Below, piece after piece: positions 8,701 to 17,900 of a DNA stretch of 34,508 nt. Position numbers and translations under genes: made by a program. The notes beneath the pieces are model-generated. The model was not told the DNA's origin. It worked only from the letters and a program-made list of their open reading frames with translations, and did no database searches. Positions within the stretch are counted from its first letter, which is position 1, and every line of letters starts with the position of its first letter. Source of the stretch: a virus; the IMG/VR virus record IMGVR_UViG_3300046009_010204, positions 1-34,508 of that record; one strand, written 5' to 3'.

Positions 8701-11141
8701 TGGTAGCTAATAGAGCTTTTATTCAAGATGAAGTTATTGCCTATATAGATAATTACTTTAATGCAGGTAATTTTAATTACAATGAAGAAAAATGTTATAG
8801 AGATGTAGGACTAATTGTCGATGCAGTATCTCAAGATGTTCTTTTAGGTGGTAATCAAAAAAGCATTGATGCAGGATTAGCTTACTGGACTGGAGGGTAT
8901 AATTCTGTTGCAGGACAAGTATCTACCACAACAGCAGCTATATCTCATGCTGAAAATATTTCATTAGATATTATTGCTAATATAGCAGTAACACCACAAA
9001 CTGGTACAGAAATAAGTCAAATTATTAATCCATTCTTCCAGTACGGTGGGGACTATATGCCACAGCAGGCAGTTAGCAGAAACTATAACATAATTAAAAC
9101 AATTATAGAAAATGGTCCGCTATATGCTCCTCCAGTATATGCCGGTGGAGGTCTGTTTGCATTAACAGGTCTCAACGGATCTGATGTAAAAATTAGTCCA
9201 CAAGTTACTAGTGTACAGACTGTGTCAACAAATACCTATAGAATTGGTTTGAACACAGCTACAATAGGGTTCGGTAATGATGCTACTTTATATTTTGGAG
9301 ATGTTTATACTTTCCCATTAACAAGTCAAGAGGTAGAGGCAAAAAGTATAGAATTTTCAGGTACATCAACTACATGGAATAGTAGAAAAGTCGATCCAAT
9401 TGGGTCTATGGGCGGTAGTTTGGTAGACGGAGCAGTTATTAGTGCTAGAAGTCCAATACAATCATTTGTCTATGATGCATTTACACAGGTTAATCAGGGC
9501 GGAAGAGGTATTCATATTAAGAATAACGGATATGCTCAATTGGTTTCAGTGTTTACAATTTTCTGCTCGATCGGTGTTGAGGTAGAAAGTGGAGGCATTG
9601 CTTCAATTGTAAACAGTAATGCTAACTTTGGAGATATTTGTCTATTAGCAAGAGGGTATGGTTCTAGAAAATTCAGTGGTACAGTTTACAATCCGAGACT
9701 TAAATCTTATCCCCCAGATCCAGAATTAAATCAATATTACCCAACTGGTTATTGGCCAGACAATGGACAGGTACAGATCTTTACTCCTGATATATTAGAT
9801 AGACCACATATTTCTTTAGTAATGGAAGTTATTGCTCCCGAGTTTGTCTATGATGTTGATGGGAACCCTATTATTCAAACAAATGACCAAGGATTGTCTG
9901 GATTTTTAAATGCTATTGTTAATACTGGTACGTTAAATACCGGAAGTATTACTATTAACGGTATAGCTACAGACGGAATAGCAATAGGTAATGCAGTCTA
10001 TATAAGAGATCAAAATAATAGTTTTACTGGTACAAACGGTCTTTTATACGCCGAAACTGGAACTGTGGTAACAAATATCGGTTATCAAAGTATTACTTTG
10101 AATAAAGCAATCAGTAGTGGAGGATTTGATCCAGGTAACACTGCAACAAATTCTTATAATAATTTATTTTTTGATATAATTATCTGCGGTAATGCATACT
10201 ATACTGTTTTAAGTAGTACTATTGCATTGAATCCTAGAAACACAGGTACAAATATATTAACTACTGCGTCAGGGGGAGATTTCTTAACCGATCAAGTTGA
10301 AGCTCACTTGGCAGCTTTGAATCATCTTAATACTTGTACACTGCAAATAATCAGTAATCAAGTTATTACACCAACAGCAGGAAATACATCGACTCAATAT
10401 ACTGATCAATTTGTATTAGGAGGTAGCGGATCTAATACATTTATTAATCAAAGATTTGGATACATGAGAAATATTATCAATGCGGCAAATATTACCGCAG
10501 CTGAAGCCGTTGTTCCTAATAATCTTAGAACCAAAACTGGTACTATTCCTCAAGGTGCAGGGGCTGCGGTTACACTAATTGAAAATAATTTAGAATTTCT
10601 TTCTGAAGAAGTTAATGCATATGTTAAGCAATTATATCCAAGTTTAACATATAATGAATTAAAATGTAAACGCGATATAGAAATTATTCTACAACGGCTA
10701 ATTTATGATTTAGAATCGGGCGGAAATTATAATAGTGTTATGGTGGGGTTAAGTTATTGGTCAAGAGACGGTACTCATCATATTGTTCAACTGGGAGAAA
10801 ATGTACGACGTAATGATCTATTCCCTGACGGAGCAGTTGTCAATTTCTACCAAAGAAGCTATATCAGTGCATCTGGATATGTATTTGAATATGTAGGTGC
10901 AGGTACAGACTATGGCGCATTACCGCAGGTTGGTAGAGCCGATCCTGTTCAAACAAAAGAAGTTGTGCAATTAGATAGTGGTAAGGTATTTTTTACCAGT
11001 ACAGATCAAAACGGCGATTTTAGAATCGGTCCAGGATTAGTAATTAGCCAGGCTACTGGTGTACTTAGTGGAAGAACATTTACCAAGAGCCTATTTGCAA
11101 ATATGACACCATTTATATTAGCCGTAGAAGGAGCATTATAA
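5727..11141 (+). CDS. large virion protein with pectate-lyase-like (DUF1565-type) region
   Basis: At 1804 aa this is the longest protein here and almost certainly a tail or baseplate-associated structural protein. The N-terminus (1-270) holds fibre modules including one GALVVDGGVGIKENLYVDD copy. Residues about 276-375 match the start of right-handed beta-helix proteins (NTLYVTVDGNDTNDGLAQDS, TIGGAI, ILVSAGTYYEDNPLRLLPYTSIRG). Then come five copies of a helical repeat with core K-C-x-R-D-x-G-L-I-V-D and G-G-N-Q-K (cores at C525, C685, D862, C1023 and C1647; the third lacks the Cys). Beta-helix-like sequence returns near residues 1250-1330. The C-terminus (GDFRIGPGLVISQATG) is globular. Similar proteins occur in marine T4-like phages. 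Binding target and any enzymatic activity are unknown. Confidence 0.8.
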   Translation: MADLVRVSGTRQVTLSGPNTIAAPAGNVVLSSTSTIVTGQLNVLSDAIVIGSARIGQKLVVSDVGRSDQEIVFNTNNAANVGNPFGIEYTATNVYFNATSEPDITTQKNLRKQAGAYFPGGVGIEKDLNVGGFIYGRIQFSSTTSQITVESTNTNELYYPTFVKTIGVTGVPLYADLVGTYGALSYNPGLGTLSVEKITVKDQTTASSISTGALVVDGGVGIKENLYVDDIYTKFLRNVTEKITVKPPTSDPYLEVQGNIRVLGDRPIGTAPVVTNTLYVTVDGNDTNDGLAQDSSRACRTIGGAINSPYYRPGTQILVSAGTYYEDNPLRLLPYTSIRGSDIRTTFIEPINKTQDLFHLDSGCYLNYMTFLNGRSGLLEGEYAQGFNRGAYATAFPPLVGDDRIDLFHSPYVQNCTNQSGPWLKDGTLFIPNQTVQVPIAVGTGTWVKNTTSVIVVVSTGTITQGMYVNSGQQNPGFFNARTLLLANKPFLQEQTVAYVDQQVAANVANSSSIWYGFVYNDEKCFRDVGILVENVAYDAAFGGNQKAVESGLAYYDGVVSVIEGQEAQTTAAINYLNTLTTQVIVNSTCTDLLSGTGKFKQVINFVLTGGDISINSINSLFSTITNIINNGPDAAPSIYTSTGPDAAYVSAEILLQANRKFIQEDTVNYINNIVKNFPYSKIKCKRDTGLIVDSIALDLLYPTTATSQSTFAGLQYYNQSNYVSIATEVTATVAAIDYLKTMSAKVVLNITTATDFILGINRFSTGTQNTSYEPATNDEVTKLNSEYNTIIDILENGNAGWTDKIIPNGPRTDFISPNNAVTILQANKTYLQQEVVAYLSASTSTGGLGLTTFNTATYITDIRNIIDSISFDLLHGGNKQAVQSGLYYYGVTNTNIVIEGQSTATTLAYNRISFILPQLVTNNPITVSPGVTEVQDTSLPAATIAEAVQLIQLVTTITNIITNGPNVASPPMPISLVASADVNDKKAYDILVANRAFIQDEVIAYIDNYFNAGNFNYNEEKCYRDVGLIVDAVSQDVLLGGNQKSIDAGLAYWTGGYNSVAGQVSTTTAAISHAENISLDIIANIAVTPQTGTEISQIINPFFQYGGDYMPQQAVSRNYNIIKTIIENGPLYAPPVYAGGGLFALTGLNGSDVKISPQVTSVQTVSTNTYRIGLNTATIGFGNDATLYFGDVYTFPLTSQEVEAKSIEFSGTSTTWNSRKVDPIGSMGGSLVDGAVISARSPIQSFVYDAFTQVNQGGRGIHIKNNGYAQLVSVFTIFCSIGVEVESGGIASIVNSNANFGDICLLARGYGSRKFSGTVYNPRLKSYPPDPELNQYYPTGYWPDNGQVQIFTPDILDRPHISLVMEVIAPEFVYDVDGNPIIQTNDQGLSGFLNAIVNTGTLNTGSITINGIATDGIAIGNAVYIRDQNNSFTGTNGLLYAETGTVVTNIGYQSITLNKAISSGGFDPGNTATNSYNNLFFDIIICGNAYYTVLSSTIALNPRNTGTNILTTASGGDFLTDQVEAHLAALNHLNTCTLQIISNQVITPTAGNTSTQYTDQFVLGGSGSNTFINQRFGYMRNIINAANITAAEAVVPNNLRTKTGTIPQGAGAAVTLIENNLEFLSEEVNAYVKQLYPSLTYNELKCKRDIEIILQRLIYDLESGGNYNSVMVGLSYWSRDGTHHIVQLGENVRRNDLFPDGAVVNFYQRSYISASGYVFEYVGAGTDYGALPQVGRADPVQTKEVVQLDSGKVFFTSTDQNGDFRIGPGLVISQATGVLSGRTFTKSLFANMTPFILAVEGAL

Positions 11142-11151
11142 AGGAAAGATT

Positions 11152-11541
11152 ATGGCATTAATTCCATTAAACACGTTTAAAACTAAAACCGCAAGAGTCA
11201 GTAATGGGGTCTACAGCACTTCGACTGTATATACAGCACCTGTAGGTGTTACCAGTATTATTTTAATGGCACAAATATCTAATGTTGGTACACAAACAGA
11301 AAGCGTTAGTTTTATGCATCATAGAAATAGAAGAGTTTTAGCCGATGCTCAAGGTAATGGTGCTCAAGAACCTAATGTTGATACTTTTTTAGTGAAAGAT
11401 TTTCAAATTCCTGCTCAAGATGCAGCTAATCCTTTGAGTGGAAAATTAATTATAGAGACATTAGATAGTATAAGATGTATTGGTTCTAATACTTCTACAC
11501 TACAATTGACCTTAAGTATATTAGAAACTGCTAACGAATAA
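11152..11541 (+). CDS. small virion-associated protein, beta-rich
   Basis: A 129-aa protein beginning MALIPLNTFKTKTARV, with predicted strands such as STSTVYTAPVGVTSIILMAQISNV, which resembles small beta-sandwich proteins encoded among marine phage fibre genes. There is no signal peptide or membrane helix. It is 10 nt after the 1804-aa gene, with AAAGGAAAG as ribosome site, and 16 nt before the next fibre gene. It is probably a structural partner of these neighbours, for example a cap or connector. No precise function can be given. Confidence 0.65.
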   Translation: MALIPLNTFKTKTARVSNGVYSTSTVYTAPVGVTSIILMAQISNVGTQTESVSFMHHRNRRVLADAQGNGAQEPNVDTFLVKDFQIPAQDAANPLSGKLIIETLDSIRCIGSNTSTLQLTLSILETANE

Positions 11542-11557
11542 TTAGAGATAAGATATT

Positions 11558-13798
11558 ATGGCACGACTTATAAGCGGACAAACACTTCGACGAGGTGGTA
11601 GCGGTGAGTTTATTGATCTAAGAGGAGCTCAACCACAATTACCAGTCACTCCTACTACCGATACAGGTTTTACACTGATTACGGACAGTTTTCTTAGAAC
11701 TTCTTATCGTAGTAGTCTAGGTTTTATAGAATTTAATTCAGGTACAATGTTTAGTGCCATGCCTGATGGTTCTATTAGAATTTTATCTTCTGGCACCAGT
11801 TTCTCTGCAGTGAATACTTATACCGCTAATTTGGTAGTTCAAGGCGGCATAGGGGTTGGCGCAAATATTATTACAAGAGATGATATTACTGTCAATGGAT
11901 TAACAATAGGACAGGGATATAGAAATGACGAAGATGGAGCAGTTAATAATATAGTAATTAGAGCTGTTGCATCAACAGTCACTAATGATTTTAGTAACGG
12001 ACAGAACAGTGTTGTAATAGGTTATAATGCTTTACAGAATCTTAATAGTGCTTATAAATCTATTGCAATAGGTAGACTGGCTCTAAGTTCAGGTACTAAT
12101 ATTAGAAACAGTATTGCAATCGGGGATAGTGCCTTAAAAGAAAACGGTGTTACATACAGCAACTTTATTAGAGCTATTACTAGTGCAACTGTAATAAGCA
12201 ATAAACCTATATTAGGAATCACCAATGCTAAACCTGCTGTTGTAACAGTTGATTATCATAACCTTAGTACCGGGTCAAGAATTTCTATTTATGATGTAAA
12301 CGGTGTCAGTACCGGTTCATTCAGTTTGGTCAATGAACAATCTTTCTTTGTAGAAACTCTAAGTACAAATACATTTGCTCTTTATAATAGTTTACCATTA
12401 ACAACTAGCACTGCATTAGATACCACATTAGGGATAGCCACTACATATGTCAATAGTGGAACTTTAGTATATCCTATTGAAATTACAGTCCCTAACAATG
12501 ATTACACCACAAGTACAGGGATTATATTAACTAATTTTACCAATGGATTAGAAGAACTAGAAGGAATGACCTTTTATGTTTATCCTTTAGGTTCCGATAG
12601 ATTTCAGTTATATGCCGATCCAATATTGAGTGATGGTGCAGATGGTACTATCTATACTCCATACGTGTCTGGAGGTACAAGCACTAGGGTTCTTTTAAGT
12701 AACAATAATATTGCAATCGGAACAAATGCAGGTAAAAGTTTATACGATGGAGAAAGAAATTTCTTTCTAGGTGATTTCATTGCACAAAATTTAACTACAG
12801 GTAGTTATAATTTCTTTTTAGGTCATGAAGTAGGTAATAATTTAAAAAGAGGTAGCGGCAATGTATCTATCATGGGAGATAATCTCGTTGATGGTAGAGA
12901 CAATCAAGTTAATATCGGTGGTATATTCTATTACAACGGAGCAGGATATTTACAACTAAATGCTGATACCGGAATTGGATTAGGTACAGCGGCTACAGGT
13001 ACAAATACAGGTGCATTAGCAGTACTAGGTGGAATAAGTGTAAGTGAAAATATTATTACCTATGGACCTGTTCAAATTAATGATAGTACCGTTACAACTA
13101 GTTCATCTAATGGAGCATTAACAGTAATTGGTGGAGTTGGAATAGGTGGCGATCTACGAGTGGGCGGAATTATTTATGGTACAGTATCCGGAGCCGGTTC
13201 TGCAACTAATGCAGTATCGCTAGCCGGTGGTAACACAGGCACAGTATTATATCAATCTGCTCCTAATGTAACTGCATTTTTACCAATCGGTAATAATGGT
13301 GAAGTATTAACCAGTGATGGTACACTTCCGGTGTGGTCGTCTTCAGTCGGTATTGCTGCGTTTGCAACTTCAGCAGGTAATGCAAATGAAATATTTGTTG
13401 ATCAAGCTGATACAACTACTCAATATTATTTGGTGTTGACCAATACCGTATCAAATTATACAACCGTTACAACACAAACTTTATTAATTTATGATGCTAC
13501 TGATTCTAGTTTATCTATCCCTAAAGTAAATATTACAAGTAATTTAGCATCAACAAGCACAAATAGTAATCAGGCATTAGTTGTTTCGGGAGGGATTGCC
13601 AGCCAAGGCAGTATAAGAAGTCCCGAAGGACAAGTTGATGAAAATTATCTTTTGTATACACCTAGAGTCACTATCAGTACATCTACTCCATTGAATGCTA
13701 GAATAGGAGATTTTTGGATTGATCCGAACTATGGAATAGAATTACAGTTTATAAAAGATGGTACAAGTACTATTTGGATACAATTTACAGGGATTTAA
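11558..13798 (+). CDS. tail fibre-like structural protein
   Basis: The 746-aa protein is made of fibre modules. After an N-terminal region (1-85) come a module copy (VVQGGIGVGANI, about 90-105), beta-roll-type repeats (NSVVIGYNALQNL, SIAIGRLALSSG, SIAIGDSALKENG, about 148-205), a Thr/Ser-rich beta region (205-385), a second repeat group (NIAIGTNAGKSL, NFFLGDFIAQNL, NFFLGHEVGNNL, about 385-450), and three more GALxVxGGxxxxxNI modules (about 480-700). It closes with a compact domain holding GDFWIDPNYGIELQF. The AIGxxAL repeats are the same class as in the two larger fibres downstream. It is probably a trimeric fibre segment. The ribosome site is weak (TTAGAGATAAG). Confidence 0.75.
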   Translation: MARLISGQTLRRGGSGEFIDLRGAQPQLPVTPTTDTGFTLITDSFLRTSYRSSLGFIEFNSGTMFSAMPDGSIRILSSGTSFSAVNTYTANLVVQGGIGVGANIITRDDITVNGLTIGQGYRNDEDGAVNNIVIRAVASTVTNDFSNGQNSVVIGYNALQNLNSAYKSIAIGRLALSSGTNIRNSIAIGDSALKENGVTYSNFIRAITSATVISNKPILGITNAKPAVVTVDYHNLSTGSRISIYDVNGVSTGSFSLVNEQSFFVETLSTNTFALYNSLPLTTSTALDTTLGIATTYVNSGTLVYPIEITVPNNDYTTSTGIILTNFTNGLEELEGMTFYVYPLGSDRFQLYADPILSDGADGTIYTPYVSGGTSTRVLLSNNNIAIGTNAGKSLYDGERNFFLGDFIAQNLTTGSYNFFLGHEVGNNLKRGSGNVSIMGDNLVDGRDNQVNIGGIFYYNGAGYLQLNADTGIGLGTAATGTNTGALAVLGGISVSENIITYGPVQINDSTVTTSSSNGALTVIGGVGIGGDLRVGGIIYGTVSGAGSATNAVSLAGGNTGTVLYQSAPNVTAFLPIGNNGEVLTSDGTLPVWSSSVGIAAFATSAGNANEIFVDQADTTTQYYLVLTNTVSNYTTVTTQTLLIYDATDSSLSIPKVNITSNLASTSTNSNQALVVSGGIASQGSIRSPEGQVDENYLLYTPRVTISTSTPLNARIGDFWIDPNYGIELQFIKDGTSTIWIQFTGI

Positions 13799-13806
13799 TT
13801 TATAAA

Positions 13807-14904
13807 ATGACTCAATTAAATTTTCCAACCAATCCAGTCATAGGTCAACAATATACTATAGGTACAAATACCTGGGAATGGAATGGAGCTGCTTGGATAA
13901 AACTTGTACCACCAAAAAATATAGCAAATGTCTTTACAGTAACAAATGTATTGTTTGTAACTTCGTCTACAGATGCTAATAGTACATCATCGGGTTCACT
14001 AATTGTAACAGGTGGAGTCGGTATAGGCGGTAATTTGTTTGTAGGATCTTCGGGAACATTTTCTGGAGACCTTATTCCTTCGCAAGACGGAATATATAAT
14101 TTAGGTAGTGCAGAAAACAGATGGAATACACTGTATGTATCATCGAGTACAATAGATATAGGCGGAGCTTTGATTACGTCTCAAGATGGTACTGTAAAGA
14201 CTGCCAATTTGAAAATTATAGGTTCTATTGATAGTAACTCAACCGATACAGGATCTTTACAGGTAGTAGGTGGGATCGGGATCGGTGGAAATTCTACATT
14301 TGCCGGTATCACTTATATCACAAATAATACAAATTCTACATCTACAAATACAGGTGCGTTAATTGTATCTGGAGGAGTAGGAATAAGTCAAGATTTATAT
14401 GTCAATGGATCGACCAACATTTTAGGTATAACTAATATTTCAAATGTTACTGCTTCTACATCTACAACTACTGGAGCAGTTATAATATCAGGTGGTCTAG
14501 CAGTAGGTCAAAATATTCATGTTAACAATAGTGTAATAGCGGATACATTTGAAATACCTTATGCTAAAATTTCTACTTCAAAGGTGACTATAAATAATAC
14601 TGCTACTATTCTTGTTGATAGTTACCTAATAGCAGATTACAGAACAGCAGAATATACAGCACAAATAAGTTCAGGTATAGGTTCAACAGCTACATTTCAA
14701 GTGAGTAAAATTTTAATGACAGTCAATAATAATAACACTGTATTTGCAACTGAATATGGCATAATTAACACACAAGGTCCATTGGTTACACTAGGAGCAT
14801 GGGATGCCGATGTTTCGGGTGCTACAGTGGTAAATTTATATTTTACTCCAAATCAAGCTACCGATAAATCGATTACTGTTGTTAGGACTGCTATTAAGGT
14901 ATAA
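13807..14904 (+). CDS. tail fibre-like structural protein with W-rich N-terminus
   Basis: I place the start at ATG 13807 (365 aa); a longer frame from 13774 would overlap the previous gene by 25 nt and adds an unconvincing leader. The N-terminus MTQLNFPTNPVIGQQYTIG followed by NTWEWNGAAWIKL resembles the small 'P-x-x-G-x-x-Y-T...W-x-W-N-G-x-A-W' domain seen at the start of many phage fibre proteins. Four copies of the TGSLxVxGGVGIGGNLxVxG module follow (about residues 55-250), interrupted by GDLIPSQDGIYNLGSAENRW, a motif common in phage tail proteins. The C-terminal 100 residues are a separate beta domain. It is likely assembled together with the fibres on each side. Confidence 0.72.
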   Translation: MTQLNFPTNPVIGQQYTIGTNTWEWNGAAWIKLVPPKNIANVFTVTNVLFVTSSTDANSTSSGSLIVTGGVGIGGNLFVGSSGTFSGDLIPSQDGIYNLGSAENRWNTLYVSSSTIDIGGALITSQDGTVKTANLKIIGSIDSNSTDTGSLQVVGGIGIGGNSTFAGITYITNNTNSTSTNTGALIVSGGVGISQDLYVNGSTNILGITNISNVTASTSTTTGAVIISGGLAVGQNIHVNNSVIADTFEIPYAKISTSKVTINNTATILVDSYLIADYRTAEYTAQISSGIGSTATFQVSKILMTVNNNNTVFATEYGIINTQGPLVTLGAWDADVSGATVVNLYFTPNQATDKSITVVRTAIKV

Positions 14905-14915
14905 GGTAAAATCAA

Positions 14916-17900
14916 ATGACAACTTTTAATAATGATTTCGTACTCAAAAGTCTTTCTGTACAATCTGATACACAAATAGGAGGTGAAACTACTATAACAA
15001 CTACTACCTTGGCGGTGGTTACAGGAGGCGGTAATGGGGCATTAAAGGTTGTCGGTGGTACATATGTCGGTGAAAATTTAATTGTTAACAGTACGAGTTG
15101 GAATACTGGTACTAGTACAGCAAATGCTTTGTATGTTAAAGGTGGTGGGTGGTTTGATGAAAGTTTAGTTGTAGATGGACCTGCACTGTTCAATGATATT
15201 GTAATATTTAATGGTACTTCAACTTTTGTCTTGAGTACAAATACGGTATATACTGATAATCTTATTCAATTACACATACCCCCAGGGGGAGATATAAACA
15301 ACCATGACTGGACATTTGATGACGGTAAAGACATAGGTTTCATTTTTCATTTTTATAAAGGTGTAGATAAAACTTCATTTTTAGGTTGGGATAATGCTTC
15401 TGGTTATTTAGAATGGTTCGATGACGGGACAGAAACTAATGGTGTATTCACTGGAACAAGTTACGGAACTATCAGGGCTAAAGATCTTATATTAGTAGGT
15501 TCTACTAATGCTGTCAGTACTCAGTCTGGGTCTCTACAGGTTGCAGGCGGTGTAGGAATTGAAAAAGATCTATATGTTGGTGGTACAATTTATGGTGTAT
15601 TAGACACAGCATATTCGGGTTTCAGTGGATATAGTGGTATAAGTGGATATAGCGGATATTCAGGTATTAGTGGATATTCAGGTATTAGTGGATATTCGAG
15701 TTACAGCGGTTACAGTGGTGAATCGGGGTATTCAGGAATCTCAGGCTATTCAGGATTTAGCGGAGCGGCAGCATTTTCATCAAGTGGTTTTTCAGGTGAT
15801 TCTGGTTACAGTGGTATATCAGGCTATTCAGGTATCAGTGGTTTCTCAGGTATAAGTGGTTATTCGGGTATAAGTGGTTATTCAGGATATTCAGGTATCA
15901 GTGGATTTAGTGGCTATTCAGGTTATTCAGGTATCAGTGGGTACTCAGGCATCAGTGGGTACTCAGGCATCAGTGGGTACTCAGGTATCAGTGGTTTCTC
16001 AGGCATCAGTGGGTACTCAGGCATCAGTGGGTACTCAGGTATCAGTGGTTTCTCAGGTATCAGTGGGTACTCAGGTATAAGTGGTTTTTCAGGTATCAGC
16101 GGATATTCGGGTATAAGTGGCTTCTCTGGATTTAGTGGATATTCAGGAAGAAGTGGTTTTAGTGGTTTAATCGATAATCCATTTTCTGGAATTTTAACAA
16201 TTACAAATGTAACGCAAGCTAGTTCTACAATTACTGGCGCATTACAGGTATCAGGTGGTGTAGGAGTTGGTGGCAATTTATATGTCGGTGGTGAAATAGT
16301 TGCGCAAAAATTGACCATTGAGTTAACCACAGTGACCACTACTTTAGTTGTAACTGATGATATTATTCAAACTACCAATAGCACAAATGCAACAAGTACA
16401 ACATCTGGAGCACTTGTGGTTACCGGTGGAGCTGGTATTGGAAAAGATTTATATGTCGGTGGTAATCTCAACCTTACAGGTGCACTGACACAAAATGGTT
16501 CTAATGTAATAACAACTGCCAGTACATGGTCTGCAACTCCTACTGCATTAGGCACAGTATATGCTTATACACCTTCTAATAATAATATAAGTTTAGGATA
16601 TCAATCTGGCAATACAACAAATTCTGGATCAGATAATATTGCTATTGGTCGTTTAAGTTTATCTAGTCTTACAACCGGTACCTGTAATATAGCTATAGGA
16701 ACCAATGCTCTCCGTTGTAATACCACAGGTGTTAACAACACTGCTATTGGGGGTAATGCTCTATATGGTAATACTACAGGATGTGCCAATACAGCAATTG
16801 GATTAAGTGCTCTCCGTTGTAATACAACAGGTAACTTTAACACCGCAATCGGGGTTGGTTCTCTCTATGGTAATACTACAGGATGTGCCAATACAGCAAT
16901 TGGATTCAATGCTCTCCGTTGTAATACCACAGGTATCCAGAATGTTGCTATTGGGGTCAATGCTCTCCTTTGTAATACAACAGGTAACTTTAACACTGCA
17001 ATCGGGTTTGGTGCTCTCTATGGTAATACCACAGGTTGTGATAATACAGCAATTGGACACAATGCTCTCCGTTGTAATATCATAGGTATGCAGAATGTCG
17101 CTATTGGATTAAGTGCTCTCCGTTGTAATACCACAGGTAATTATAATACCGCAATTGGGGTTGGGAGTCTCATATACAATACTACAGGTTGTTTTAATAC
17201 TGCAATTGGATTCAATGCTCTCCGTTGTAATACCACAGGTATCAACAACACAGCAATTGGGGGTAATGCTCTATATGGTAATACCATAGGTAATTGTAAC
17301 ACCGCAATCGGGTTTGAAGCTCTACGTTGTAATACTACAGGTGTTAACAACACTGCTATTGGAGTCAATGCCCTTTGTATAAATACCATAGGTGTTAGCA
17401 ACACCGCAGTTGGTCGAGATGCTCTCCGTTGTAATACCACAGGTAATTATAATACCGCAATTGGTGTCTCTGCTCTCGTATACAATACTACAGGTTGTTT
17501 AAATACTGCAATTGGATTCAATGCTCTCCGTTGTAATACCACAGGTGTTAACAACACTGCTATTGGGGGTAATGCTCTATATGGTAATACTACAGGATGT
17601 GCCAATACAGCAATTGGAATCAATGCTCTCTTTAACAATACCATAGGATGTAATAATGTAGCTATTGGTAACAATGTTCTCCGTTGTAATACCACAGGTA
17701 GAAACAATATTGCAATAGGTTGTAATGCTCTCTATGGTAATACTTCAGGTATTAACAATACAGCAATAGGGTTAAATGCTCTCCGTTGTAATACTACAGG
17801 TAATAATAATATCGGTATTGGATTTTGTGCATTGTTTAATAACACATCGGGCTTAAGAAATAATGCTCAAGGATATCAGGCACTATTTTGTAATACTACT

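Noticed and set aside
15923-16339. Long minus-strand ORF over collagen array 1
   Set aside because: It is an echo of the Gly-x-Ser repeat on the other strand (Pro-rich periodic sequence), with no ribosome site and inside a clear + strand gene.
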